Part shown: positions 17,694 through 26,224 of the stretch, piece by piece
Numbering within the stretch: the first letter of the stretch is position 1
Layout of the letters: every line of letters begins with the position of its first letter
Assembly (NCBI GenBank): GCA_046336655.1
Contig: JBKDGH010000116.1
Location: forward strand, 1 to 38,880
Direction of reading: 5' to 3'
DNA from: CANGTU01 sp046336655
GTDB taxonomy: Bacteria; Bacteroidota; Bacteroidia; Flavobacteriales_D; Sanyastnellaceae
Length of the DNA stretch: 38,880 bases
The notes under the pieces: model-generated
What the model saw: only the letters and a program-made list of their open reading frames with translations
Database searches by the model: none
What the model was told of the DNA's origin: nothing
Translations under genes and position numbers: made by a program

Positions 17694-17750
17694 ACCGAAC
17701 CACTTTCTAACATGTGAGCGAAGTCACAATGCATGGAACAAAGCCGGAAG

Positions 17751-17758
17751 TACTTTTG
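17751..17758 (+). promoter_or_regulatory. -7 box of the WCGD thioredoxin-fold gene
   Basis: TACTTTTG then CGGC and ATG at 17763. The upstream in-frame ATG at 17733 would lie before the transcript start, so 17763 is preferred. Confidence 0.6.
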
Positions 17759-17762
17759 CGGC

Positions 17763-18386
17763 ATGGAAACAGGATTTTCTCAGGGCACGATTACCGATTA
17801 CGCTCACGCCGGATTTCCGGGGAGCTATGATTATGCATCATTCCGCCAGATGGTGCGGGATCTGCTGGAGCAAGGAAAGTCCACAGGCTCTAATCAATCG
17901 GAAGACCTTACGGAATACAGCAAGCTGAATGAGCACCGAATGAATCGCTGGGACAAGCATTTTCAACCGGAACAGCATGTGATAGACGCATTGTCAGCAT
18001 ATAAAGGATGCACCTGGCTTGTGATTACCGAAGGATGGTGTGGTGATTCCGCGCAAACACTTCCGCTCATTGCGCGTCTCGCGCATGAAGCAGGTATTGT
18101 CCTTCGTATTGTGCTTCGCGATGACAACCTTTGGCTGATGGATCAATATCTCAACAACGGCACCAGGAGTGTGCCTATGCTGATTTGCCTCGATGAAAAA
18201 GGGCATGAAGTATTCAAATGGGGCCCGCGTCCGACAAAGGTTCAGGAGGTGTTTCTTTCCATGAAAAACAGCACCGAACCCGCGTATTCTTATGATCAGA
18301 TCAAAGAGGCTATTCACTTGCTGTATGCGCGCGATAAGGGACAATCGCTCCAGGAAGATTTCCTCCGACTGGTGAAATCCGTCTGA
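17763..18386 (+). CDS. Thioredoxin-fold protein with single-cysteine EGWCGDS site
   Basis: This is a 207-residue cytosolic protein with no signal peptide. The thioredoxin motif region reads T-E-G-W-C-G-D-S, so the second catalytic cysteine is replaced (C-G-D-S). The cis-proline loop R-S-V-P-M-L-I is kept. It matches the thioredoxin_9-like family common in Bacteroidota, where a monothiol site suggests peroxide or thiol-adduct handling rather than disulfide exchange; this is an inference. An N-terminal helical extension of about 80 residues precedes the fold. The start at 17763 is chosen from the promoter position rather than the longer frame from 17733. Confidence 0.8.
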   Translation: METGFSQGTITDYAHAGFPGSYDYASFRQMVRDLLEQGKSTGSNQSEDLTEYSKLNEHRMNRWDKHFQPEQHVIDALSAYKGCTWLVITEGWCGDSAQTLPLIARLAHEAGIVLRIVLRDDNLWLMDQYLNNGTRSVPMLICLDEKGHEVFKWGPRPTKVQEVFLSMKNSTEPAYSYDQIKEAIHLLYARDKGQSLQEDFLRLVKSV

Positions 18387-18391
18387 GCAGG

Positions 18392-18422
18392 TTGCTTTCA
18401 TTTCATGAAAAGGTTACCTTAG
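18392..18422 (+). promoter_or_regulatory. Promoter of the T9SS cargo gene
   Basis: TTG (18392-18394), a 20-nt spacer and TACCTTAG (18415-18422), a TAnnTTTG variant. It predicts a leader of about 35 nt, which is A/T-rich before the ATG at 18461. Confidence 0.5.
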
Positions 18423-18460
18423 CGAGGTTGTTTCAAACCAAACGCTAAACCTTTATTTCA

Positions 18461-19405
18461 ATGAAAAGACCTGTACTTCTTTTTTCTGCATTCGTATTTT
18501 CAATGGGACTGAGCGCTCAGACCGTGCTCTTCTCGGATGACATTGAAAGTTACACGACCGGAACCGGCATTGCAGCACAAAGCGATGACTGGGATACCTG
18601 GGATGGCTCAGCTGCTTATGATGCACCGGTATCTGAGGATTTTGCCAACAGCGGCACCAAATCCATCAAAATCGAAGGAACTAATGCGGATCTCGTACTG
18701 CCACTCGGACCAGTGAATTCCGGTAAGTACGATGTCCGCTGGAAAATGTACATTCCGGCAGGCAGCGGTGGTGCTTATTTCAATGCGTTACACCAATGGG
18801 CCAATAATAGCATGAACTATCAGTGGGCCGTTGATGTCTTCTTCACAGGCACAGGGTCTGTAAACATCACCGCTGGCGGAACGCCTTCGACCGGTGTCGC
18901 TACGGTACCTGTCGGTCAGTGGTTTGATGTACAGGTCACAGCTGATATGGATGCAGATGTGGGTAAAGTATATCTCAGCGGACAGGTGGTGTCAACCTGG
19001 CAGTGGTCGTTGAACAATGCCAACGGCGCAGCCGGACTGAATCAGCTTGCGGCAATTGACTTCTACGGTACAAATGCAGCGAATGGTCAGGGCCTGTACT
19101 ATGTGGATGATGTAGCTGTAATCGAGTCCACCGGTGTGGGCGTTGTTGAAGCAGTAACCCAATCTACCCCAAAGTGGTATCCCAATCCAGCCATCGAAAT
19201 ACTGCATGTGGAACTTCCATCATGGGCAGTGGGAGGTACACTCCACGTGCTGGATCTCACCGGACGTGTGGTGCTTTCATCTGCCATAACCCATGAGAAC
19301 CTTTCACAGCGCATGGATGTAAGCGCACTCACCACAGGCATCTACCTGATTAAAGTGATTCATGGCAACGAGGTGTTTACCGGTAAGGTAACCGTGCGTC
19401 GCTAA
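18461..19405 (+). CDS. T9SS type A cargo with lectin-like beta-sandwich domain
   Basis: This is a 314-residue secreted protein. A signal peptide ends MGLSAQ. Residues about 20-220 look like a concanavalin/LamG-type jelly roll (DDIESYTTGTGIAAQS, KYDVRWKMYIP, Y-Y-V-D-D-V-A-V). Residues about 235-314 form a T9SS type A sorting domain with K-W-Y-P-N-P, LHVLDLTGRVV, LTTGIYLIKV and final FTGKVTVRR. The product should be exported by the type IX system and may bind carbohydrate, which is unproven. It is monocistronic, with its own promoter and a strong terminator. Confidence 0.88.
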   Translation: MKRPVLLFSAFVFSMGLSAQTVLFSDDIESYTTGTGIAAQSDDWDTWDGSAAYDAPVSEDFANSGTKSIKIEGTNADLVLPLGPVNSGKYDVRWKMYIPAGSGGAYFNALHQWANNSMNYQWAVDVFFTGTGSVNITAGGTPSTGVATVPVGQWFDVQVTADMDADVGKVYLSGQVVSTWQWSLNNANGAAGLNQLAAIDFYGTNAANGQGLYYVDDVAVIESTGVGVVEAVTQSTPKWYPNPAIEILHVELPSWAVGGTLHVLDLTGRVVLSSAITHENLSQRMDVSALTTGIYLIKVIHGNEVFTGKVTVRR

Positions 19406-19426
19406 CCCATTTTTTCAAAGAGAACG

Positions 19427-19453
19427 AAACCGCCCTGAATTCCGGGGCGGTTT
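19427..19453. terminator. Bidirectional terminator
   Basis: A 9-bp stem AAACCGCCC/GGGCGGTTT (19427-19435, 19445-19453) is followed by a T-run. It lies between the T9SS cargo gene (+) and the convergent reductase gene (-), whose stop begins 3 nt away. Confidence 0.88.
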
Positions 19454-19455
19454 TT

Positions 19456-20265
19456 TTATTTCGGAAGAAGACAATGATCCAGTGCTTCGTAGAGGTCCGG
19501 ATGAATGAATGAGTACTCTGATTCCTCCATCAGACGCACAATGGAGATCTCCCTTCCGGTCGACGCGTCATTTTCAATAAAGCTGGGAGCTTCAATACCG
19601 AGCCGGCGACATGCTTCGGTGTAAAATTCTTTTCTCGGCGGATGGGATGGTGCGCACGCATTGAAAATGCCTTCCAGCCGCTTTTCCAAAATCGCACGGA
19701 TGATACCAATGCAATCGTCCTGATGGATGAGATTGACCGGAGCAAGCGGACCGGGTACATTCTTACGTGCAGCGAGAAAGCGCGCAGGATGGCGGGCAGG
19801 ACCGATCAGTCCGGCGAAACGGATGATCGCCACGGAGGGAATCCGCTCGAGAAAAAGCTTTTCCATTCGGGTCAGCGGATGCTCCGGCAGGGCGTCTTCT
19901 TCCATGCATACCGGCAGATCGTCGGGGTAAACGGATGTGGAGCTGATGACTATGGTGCGCTGGATGTCCTGAAAAGACAGGGCTTCGCTGATGAGCCGGA
20001 AGGTGCGCATATTCGTTTCGTCCGATTCATGCCTCGTCCACGGCACGGTCACGATGGCCGCATCCGACTGACTGATGGCGAGCATGCCCGCCTCCTCAGT
20101 AGATTCATCAAAGCGATTGAGCACGGGCAAAATTCCAGCACCGGCCAGCACCGGAAATCGATCCATAGTGCGCGTGGTACCCTTTACCGTATAGCCTGCA
20201 GAAGCCAGCGTTTTGCCAAGGGGCAAACCCAGCCAGCCACAACCGATGATGGTAATGCGTTCCAT
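19456..20265 (-). CDS. NAD(P)-dependent epimerase/reductase (YeeZ-like)
   Basis: This 269-residue Rossmann-fold protein begins directly with the dinucleotide site I-I-G-C-G-W-L-G-L-P-L. Further marks are K-G-T-T-R at the end of strand 2, V-I-S-S-T-S-V-Y-P (the serine/tyrosine region of extended SDRs) and LIHQDDCIGIIRAIL, typical of sugar-epimerase relatives. It resembles YeeZ-type proteins whose substrate is unknown. The ATG lies 7 nt after TAGCTTTG (minus strand, 20273-20280). It is divergent from the TlpA-like gene. Confidence 0.85.
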   Translation of the reverse strand: MERITIIGCGWLGLPLGKTLASAGYTVKGTTRTMDRFPVLAGAGILPVLNRFDESTEEAGMLAISQSDAAIVTVPWTRHESDETNMRTFRLISEALSFQDIQRTIVISSTSVYPDDLPVCMEEDALPEHPLTRMEKLFLERIPSVAIIRFAGLIGPARHPARFLAARKNVPGPLAPVNLIHQDDCIGIIRAILEKRLEGIFNACAPSHPPRKEFYTEACRRLGIEAPSFIENDASTGREISIVRLMEESEYSFIHPDLYEALDHCLLPK

Positions 20266-20308
20266 TTGCCGTCAAAGCTAAGGGAGAGAAGTTGCCGCGG
20301 CACAGTAG

Positions 20309-20336
20309 TTGACAACGCCCACAAAGGTTAATTTTG
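20309..20336 (+). promoter_or_regulatory. Promoter of the TlpA-like gene (TTG-N17-TAATTTTG)
   Basis: TTG at 20309-20311, a 17-nt spacer and TAATTTTG at 20329-20336. It predicts a leader of about 80 nt before the ATG at 20420. Confidence 0.65.
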
Positions 20337-20368
20337 ACACCCTCAATGAAATGTTAAACAATTCACCA

Positions 20369-20402
20369 GTGAGCAACTGCCCCCGGAATTTCGGGGTCTC
20401 AC
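20369..20402 (+). promoter_or_regulatory. Nested hairpin in the leader of the TlpA-like gene
   Basis: An outer stem GTGAG/CTCAC (20369-20373, 20398-20402) encloses an inner stem CCCCG/CGGGG (20381-20385, 20392-20396). It lies entirely within the predicted 5' UTR, 17 nt before the start codon. It has no T-run, so it is not an intrinsic terminator. Confidence 0.4.
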
Positions 20403-20419
20403 CGGCACACAAGCAAACT

Positions 20420-22009
20420 ATGACAACATCGAAGACGTTCTCCGCCATCTCAGTTCTCCTCTTTGCTTTTGTTTTTCTTCCGTTCACAGGTATTGCACAG
20501 TCATACACCATTTCCGGCAAAATCACCGGTCTCGCGGACACCACCATTTACCTGGCCAACTACTACGGAAACAAGCTGTACTACAACGATACTTCACGCG
20601 TGGACTCGAAGGGCATGTATTCGTTCAAAGGAAAGCCTTTCAACGAGTGCGGCAAGTATGCGCTGGTGCTGCCCGGCAGCAAGGTGATTGAGTTCATCGC
20701 TGCGGAAGAACCTATAGTGATTGATTGTTCAGCCGATGCGGACATCGGCAAAATAGCAGTGCGCAAATCAGAAAACAATCGCTTGTTCTACGAATTCGTG
20801 CGCTACATCAATGACAAGCGAAAGCTGCGCGAACCAATTGACGTGTGTCTGGCTGATTCGCTCAAGTCGGATGCTGACAAAGAATCGTGCCGGTCAGCAT
20901 TAAAAAAGCTGAATGACGAGGTCATTGCCTATCAGAAAAACCTGATTGCCAGGAATCCCGATTTGCTGATTTCTAAGTTCATCAGGATGAGCATGGAAGT
21001 GGAAACACCGGAAGCACCTGCGGAATTGAGCGGGGATGAAGCCGCCAAATGGAAGTACTACTGGTACCGCACGCATTATTGGGATAACTGTGACCTCACA
21101 GATCCTCGTCTGGTGCGGGATCAGCAGTTTCATCGCCTGGTGGATACCTATATCAACCGCACGCTTCCAATGATTCCCGACACGATGTGCGTGGAGGCGA
21201 AAAAACTCATCGACCGCACAGGAAATAATCAAGATGCATTCAAGTACATCGTCCATTTTATTACCTATTTCTCCGAAACTTCGAAGGTGATGTGCATGGA
21301 TCGGGTCTTTGTCTACATGGTAGATAACTACTACGCAAAGGGTCGCGCCACCTGGATGAAAGAGGACAAGATCACCGAGATGAAAAAGTCGGCGGATGAA
21401 AAGCGCTACTGCCTTTGCGGTGAGATTGCTCCCGACATTATTCTTCCGGACATGACCGGTGAGAAATGGGTCAGCATGAAAAAGAGCACGGGCAAGTACA
21501 CCTTGCTGGTCATTTGGGAAAGCACCTGCGGCCATTGTAAGAAGGAAATTCCGAAGCTGCTCGATCTGTATCACAAGTGGAAGGATAAAGGCCTTGTGGT
21601 ATATGCCATTGGCAATGATCTGGAGAATGACAAGTGGATCAAATTTGTGCAGGAGAATAACCTGGACTGGATCAACGTGAGTGATACTCCGGAGATTATG
21701 AAGCAGGACAGTGCATCCAAATTGATCTGGGGAGGAATTACCACCCTGCAGAGTTTGAACTACCGCACCACGTGGGACGTGAACTCCACGCCGAAGGTCT
21801 ACCTCATGGACAAGGACATGAAGATCATTGCCAAGCAGCTCAGTGCCGAACAACTCGACGAACTCATACAGCGCATGGAAAGCGGTGAGAAGGTGAACAT
21901 GGAGAACATGCAAAGCCATGAGTACGAGGATGAGGACGAAGCGCCGAAGCAGCCTGGCAAATCGCAGATGAAGCTGCGCAACAGTCAGCCACCTAAACCC
22001 AAACAGTAA
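20420..22009 (+). CDS. TlpA-like thiol-disulfide protein with N-terminal DUF4369-like domain
   Basis: This is a 529-residue exported protein. A signal peptide ends FTGIAQ (residue 27). Residues about 29-110 form a beta domain like DUF4369 (YTISGKITGLADTTIYLANY). A helical middle (about 115-325) resembles DUF5106-type linkers. A C-terminal thioredoxin domain has active site S-T-C-G-H-C (Cys370, Cys373) and cis-Pro loop N-S-T-P-K-V-Y. The acidic/basic tail after residue 485 is low complexity. It likely reduces or isomerises periplasmic disulfides. The frame opens at a TTG at 20309, but the ATG at 20420 gives a proper signal peptide downstream of the promoter. The next gene follows after 6 nt. 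Confidence 0.88.
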   Translation: MTTSKTFSAISVLLFAFVFLPFTGIAQSYTISGKITGLADTTIYLANYYGNKLYYNDTSRVDSKGMYSFKGKPFNECGKYALVLPGSKVIEFIAAEEPIVIDCSADADIGKIAVRKSENNRLFYEFVRYINDKRKLREPIDVCLADSLKSDADKESCRSALKKLNDEVIAYQKNLIARNPDLLISKFIRMSMEVETPEAPAELSGDEAAKWKYYWYRTHYWDNCDLTDPRLVRDQQFHRLVDTYINRTLPMIPDTMCVEAKKLIDRTGNNQDAFKYIVHFITYFSETSKVMCMDRVFVYMVDNYYAKGRATWMKEDKITEMKKSADEKRYCLCGEIAPDIILPDMTGEKWVSMKKSTGKYTLLVIWESTCGHCKKEIPKLLDLYHKWKDKGLVVYAIGNDLENDKWIKFVQENNLDWINVSDTPEIMKQDSASKLIWGGITTLQSLNYRTTWDVNSTPKVYLMDKDMKIIAKQLSAEQLDELIQRMESGEKVNMENMQSHEYEDEDEAPKQPGKSQMKLRNSQPPKPKQ

Positions 22010-22015
22010 AGCCTG

Positions 22016-22519
22016 ATGTCTTCATTAGCTGCGCTGCTCACGACGGGCATGGGCAGGAGGGATGCGATGAGGCTTGGTCATGAGGCCTTGCGCAATAGTG
22101 CTTTTATCAAAGAATTGGATCAGCTTTCTGCATCGCCTGATTTTACTCTTGCCGGAAAGTCAGCGTGGATTCTGGCATTACTCACAGAAGAGCATCCGGA
22201 AGCATTAGTCTCCTTTGCTTCATCATGGATTCAGCGACTCAAACAGAACATCGTACGTGAGAATGTCAAACGCGAGTACCTGCGCTGCCTGCTCGTGATG
22301 CCCTGGAGCGATGAAGTGGCCGGCGAGCTCATCGAATGTTGCATGGAACTTCTCCAACACGGCGAGCACGACACTGGAGTCAAGTACAACGCTTTGCGGA
22401 TTTTAGCGCGTGCCACCAAACAATGGCCCGAACTCAGGCCCGAGATTTCCGAACTTGCCCGCAGGCACATTTACTCCGATAGCGTCGGCATCCGGTCTTT
22501 GGCGAAGAAGATGGGATAG
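22016..22519 (+). CDS. Small alpha-helical (HEAT-like) protein, function unknown
   Basis: This 167-residue protein has no signal peptide. It is almost entirely amphipathic helices (LAGKSAWILALLTEEHPEAL, VKREYLRCLLVMPW, YNALRILARATKQWPELRPE) in a pattern resembling HEAT/ARM repeats, so a scaffolding or binding role is plausible. It starts 6 nt after the TlpA-like gene and is probably translated from the same mRNA. I do not recognise a named family. Repeat element copy A lies immediately downstream. Confidence 0.7.
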   Translation: MSSLAALLTTGMGRRDAMRLGHEALRNSAFIKELDQLSASPDFTLAGKSAWILALLTEEHPEALVSFASSWIQRLKQNIVRENVKREYLRCLLVMPWSDEVAGELIECCMELLQHGEHDTGVKYNALRILARATKQWPELRPEISELARRHIYSDSVGIRSLAKKMG

Positions 22520-22542
22520 AGCCTCACTACCTTCTTTTGGAG

Positions 22543-22649
22543 ATATTAGATACTAGATACTGGATACTAGAAAACCTTGCCCAAGCGACCGCGCTAAAGA
22601 GTTAGCTCTCATTACCCCATTATCCCATTATCATATTACCCTATTAATT
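22543..22649 (+). repeat. Composite intergenic repeat, copy A (short form)
   Basis: Four heptamers (ATATTAG, ATACTAG, ATACTGG, ATACTAG; 22543-22570) abut a 39-nt core beginning AAAACCTTGCCC (22571-22609). Octamers follow: CATTACCC, CATTATCC, CATTATCA, TATTACCC (22610-22641) and a decayed fifth that runs into the stop codon of the convergent peptidase gene. It lacks the 68-nt block found in copies B and C. It sits between convergent genes. Confidence 0.8.
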
Positions 22650-24773
22650 TCCCAGTTTCCCCACCGTATTGTAGAAAAAGAAGCTCCACTTGTCCGTTTC
22701 GCCGCTGATGATTTGTTCAGTGCTTTTTCCTGCTCCGTGTCCGGCGCTGGTTTCGATACGGATCAGCACGGCGTTGTCTCCCTTGTGGTATTCCTGAAGT
22801 CGGGCCGCGAACTTGAAACTGTGGGCCGGAACCACGCGGTCGTCGTGGTCTGCCGTCATCACCATCGTGGCGGGATAGCTTGTGCCGGGCTTCAGATTAT
22901 GGTAGGGAGAGTAAGCCTTCAGGTAATCGAATTCCGTTTTGCTGCTGTCGGCGCATCCATATTCCGGAATCCATCCTTTGCCCACGGTGAAGTGATGGAA
23001 TCGGAGCATATCGAGCACACCCACCGCAGGGAATGCCACACGGTATAGTTCAGGACGCTGTGTCATGCACGCACCCACGAGCAGGCCTCCGTTGGACCCG
23101 CCCTCAATAGCGAGCATTTCGCTACTGGTATATTTCTCCTGAATTAGATATTCGGCCGCAGCGATGAAGTCGTCGAACACATTCTGCTTCTTTTCCTTCA
23201 TGCCTGCTTTGTGCCATTCCTCGCCAAACTCACCGCCACCGCGGAGATTGGCCATGGCGAACACCCCGCCGTTTTCCAGCAGTATAATGCGCGAGGTAGA
23301 GAAATAGGGTGTGAGCGGCACATTAAATCCACCGTATCCGTAGAGCAGCGTCGGATTTTTGCCATTCAGTTCAATGCCTTTCTTGTGCACGATGAACATG
23401 GGAACCTCAGTGCCGTCTTTGCTTTTATACATCACCTGTTTGCTCTCATAGTCCTCCGGATTGAAGGCAACCTTAGGGCTATAGAATTCTTCGCTCTTTC
23501 CGGTTGTGAGGTCGTACTTGTAGATCACACCGGGATAGGTGAACGACGTGAACGAGTAGAAGCTGAAGGTCTCGTTTTTCTTTCCGCCAAATCCGCCAGC
23601 TGAGCCGGTCTGATCAGGCAATGCAATTTCCTGCTTGCCGCTTCCATCAGGATTCAATCGGTAGATGCGCGTATTTGCTTTCGAGAGATACGTTGCGAAG
23701 AGCTGGTTGCCGCAGGTAGTAACACCTTGCAGCAGATCATCGGTTTGCGGAATGATTTCTTTCCAGTTCTCTGCGGCCGGATTCATCGGGTCCACCTTTA
23801 CCAGACGGTATTTTGGAGCATTCACATCGGTGAGGACAAGGAGCTGTCCGTCTTCTGTGCTCTCCACTACGCTTGTGTGGAAATTGATGTCGGTAAACAA
23901 TGGCTTGAATGCGCCCGGATCATCAGGGCTTTTCCAATACACTTCATACCCGTCAGTGCCCGGCGCTGCATAGAGCAAGAGGAATTTTTTATCTTCGGTC
24001 AGTCCGACGTAGTGGTAGAGGTTCGGTCGTGCAGGGTCTGCGTAAATCAGCCGGTCTTCCGACTGAGGCTTGCTAAGCTCATGGTAGTATACCATGTGAT
24101 TGGTATTGTTTCCGCTGAGCTCACTTCCTGCTTTCGGTTCAGGGTAGCGGCTGTAGTAGAAACCGTTTTTATACCACGATGCACCGCTGAATTTTACCCA
24201 GCGCACGACATCTCCTGTCGGTTTTTTGGTAGCGATGTCGTAAATCTCAATCCGGCTCCAGTCGCTTCCGGACTCACTGATGCTCACTGCCATCAGGGTA
24301 TTTTCTTCATTGGCGCCGAGCAGTTCTGCGGCCACCGTGCCATCGGCAGAAAGTGCGTTGATGTCGAGGAAGAGCTCATCTGCACCATCGAGTCCTTTGC
24401 GTACAAAGTATTTTCCCTGCGGCTCGAGCCCACTGTTTTTATAAATGAAGTAGTACTCGCCCGCCCGCAAGGGTGCCCCAACCTTTTCGTAGTTGAAAAG
24501 TTCGGTGTAGCGCGTGCGGATTTTCTCCCTGAACGGAATGGCAGCGAGGTAGTTCTCTGTTACGCCGTTTTGAGCTGTTACCCATGCCGCCGTGGCTTCG
24601 CTGCGGTCATCTTCGAGCCAGATGTACGGGTCAGTAATTTTTTCACCATGAAATTCAAGCACAGAATCTTTCTTCTCTGTGACCGGATACGATTCAATTT
24701 TCATACGGGTGTCTTTGGGCGTGCAAGCAGTGATTGCCGCAGCTGCAAGGATAGCGAAGGCAGGGTATTTCAT
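22644..24773 (-). CDS. Prolyl oligopeptidase family (S9A) lipoprotein
   Basis: This is a 709-residue serine peptidase that cleaves short peptides after proline. A signal peptide with lipobox A-I-T-A-C (Cys17) predicts a lipoprotein, so it acts outside the cytoplasm. A seven-bladed propeller (about residues 75-435) precedes the alpha/beta-hydrolase domain. The triad is Ser560 in G-G-S-N-G-G, Asp645 in D-H-D-D-R-V and His679 in S-A-G-H-G-A-G. The length fits S9A. A CATTTTTG box (minus strand, 24795-24802) lies 21 nt before the ATG. The stop codon abuts repeat copy A. With the M49 peptidase it forms an exported peptide-degrading set. Confidence 0.95.
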   Translation of the reverse strand: MKYPAFAILAAAAITACTPKDTRMKIESYPVTEKKDSVLEFHGEKITDPYIWLEDDRSEATAAWVTAQNGVTENYLAAIPFREKIRTRYTELFNYEKVGAPLRAGEYYFIYKNSGLEPQGKYFVRKGLDGADELFLDINALSADGTVAAELLGANEENTLMAVSISESGSDWSRIEIYDIATKKPTGDVVRWVKFSGASWYKNGFYYSRYPEPKAGSELSGNNTNHMVYYHELSKPQSEDRLIYADPARPNLYHYVGLTEDKKFLLLYAAPGTDGYEVYWKSPDDPGAFKPLFTDINFHTSVVESTEDGQLLVLTDVNAPKYRLVKVDPMNPAAENWKEIIPQTDDLLQGVTTCGNQLFATYLSKANTRIYRLNPDGSGKQEIALPDQTGSAGGFGGKKNETFSFYSFTSFTYPGVIYKYDLTTGKSEEFYSPKVAFNPEDYESKQVMYKSKDGTEVPMFIVHKKGIELNGKNPTLLYGYGGFNVPLTPYFSTSRIILLENGGVFAMANLRGGGEFGEEWHKAGMKEKKQNVFDDFIAAAEYLIQEKYTSSEMLAIEGGSNGGLLVGACMTQRPELYRVAFPAVGVLDMLRFHHFTVGKGWIPEYGCADSSKTEFDYLKAYSPYHNLKPGTSYPATMVMTADHDDRVVPAHSFKFAARLQEYHKGDNAVLIRIETSAGHGAGKSTEQIISGETDKWSFFFYNTVGKLGN

Positions 24774-24863
24774 GGGTTCGGTAATAGATCAATGCAAAAA
24801 TGAACCCGATGGGACTACACGCCGTCCGGTTTGGTATGAACGGAAGATGAATGGGGCAGGCGG

Positions 24864-26114
24864 TCAGGATACTTCGAGGTAGTCCAGGTCCTTGCCGAAG
24901 GTTTCGCGGAGATAAATGGTTGAACCGACCGCGAGCAACATGCATACTCCGCCTACAATCCACGCGGCGTGAATGCTTCCCGTGTATATCTCGAGTGACT
25001 TATAGGAGAGGATAATCGGAATCACCGCACCGCGCACGAAGTTGGGCACCGTAGTGGCCACGGTCGCGCGGATGTTGGTGCCGAATTGCTCAGCAGCCAT
25101 GCTCACAAACAGGGCCCAGTATCCTGTGGCAGCACCAAGCGCAAAGCACAGGAGGTAGTAGGTTGACTGACTGAGTCCGTTCACCGCGGTGAACCACACT
25201 ATGAGCAAAGCCGTCACTATGAGGTAGAGGAGGATTACCTGACGGCGTGATCGGAACCACTGGCTCAACAATCCGCTGAGCAGATCGCCAGCGCTGAGTC
25301 CGATGTATACATACATGATGGCTCTGCCCACGGAGATTGCTTCTCCGGTTACTCCGGTGAGCCGGGCGAACTGATCGGAGAATTTGATGAGCACGCCCAC
25401 CACAAACCAGACGGGCAAGCCCACCAGTATGCATGCGATGTATCTGGCTGCCCTCGCCCGCGTGCGGAATAGCATGAAAAAGTTGCCGCGCGATACCTTA
25501 TTCGATTTTGCCTTGTCGAACATGCCGCTTTCAAAGGTGCCCACGCGGAGTAAAAGCAACAACAATCCGAGTGAGCCTCCGATGAGGTATGAGACTTGCC
25601 AGGGTTGCATTCCGAACCAATGCAGTGCCGTTTCACTCACTTTCACTGCAGCCACTGCGCCCAAGGCTCCCATGGTAACGATGATCATCGTGCCGTAGCC
25701 GCGCTTTTCTTTATGCATGATCTCGCTGACGAGTGTGATGGCAGCGCCGAGTTCACCGGCGAGACCGAGTCCGGCGATGAAGCGCACGAGGCTGTATTGT
25801 TCAAGCGTGACCACAAACGCATTTGAAAAATTAGCGAGCGAGTAGAGCAGGATTGAGCCAAAAAGAATATTCTTTCTTCCTTTCAGGTCGCCGAGAATTC
25901 CCCAGAGCAGACCGCCGATGAGCATGCCGCCCATCTGCCAAAGGAAGAGCAGGTAATCATATTTCTGAATGGTCTCCGGATCGGTAATCCCCAGTCCGCG
26001 CAGGCTCTCGCGGCTGATGATATTGAAGAGCTGCAGGTCATAGATATCGACAAAATACCCCAATGATGCCACCAGAATGGTGAGCCAAAGCTTGGTTCGC
26101 TGTGAGAGTGCCAT
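24864..26114 (-). CDS. Major facilitator superfamily transporter
   Basis: This 416-residue, 12-helix permease carries the MFS signature between helices 2 and 3 (G-D-L-K-G-R-K-N) and the sugar/metabolite-porter type segment A-G-L-G-L-A-G-E-L-G-A in helix 4. A conserved D-I-Y-D-L-Q-L-F in helix 1 is typical of metabolite:H+ symporters, but the substrate is unknown. The frame extends to a GTG at 26141, but that codon overlaps a -7 box TACCATTG (minus strand, 26141-26148), so the ATG at 26114 is preferred. It lies downstream of the LysM gene on the same strand, separated by 110 nt. Confidence 0.87.
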   Translation of the reverse strand: MALSQRTKLWLTILVASLGYFVDIYDLQLFNIISRESLRGLGITDPETIQKYDYLLFLWQMGGMLIGGLLWGILGDLKGRKNILFGSILLYSLANFSNAFVVTLEQYSLVRFIAGLGLAGELGAAITLVSEIMHKEKRGYGTMIIVTMGALGAVAAVKVSETALHWFGMQPWQVSYLIGGSLGLLLLLLRVGTFESGMFDKAKSNKVSRGNFFMLFRTRARAARYIACILVGLPVWFVVGVLIKFSDQFARLTGVTGEAISVGRAIMYVYIGLSAGDLLSGLLSQWFRSRRQVILLYLIVTALLIVWFTAVNGLSQSTYYLLCFALGAATGYWALFVSMAAEQFGTNIRATVATTVPNFVRGAVIPIILSYKSLEIYTGSIHAAWIVGGVCMLLAVGSTIYLRETFGKDLDYLEVS

Positions 26115-26224
26115 AGTATGCCGGACAGAGGCTTCGGGCACAATGGTACAACTTTATCGGGTAGTTCATCGCAGATCAGAAGATACTCATGGCCGATACC
26201 GCGTTTTCTGTTTTCCGCAAACGA

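Noticed and set aside
22543..22649. CRISPR array or integron attC site
   Set aside because: Units are 7 and 8 nt in direct tandem without spacers, and no cas or integrase gene or attC-type core is seen.
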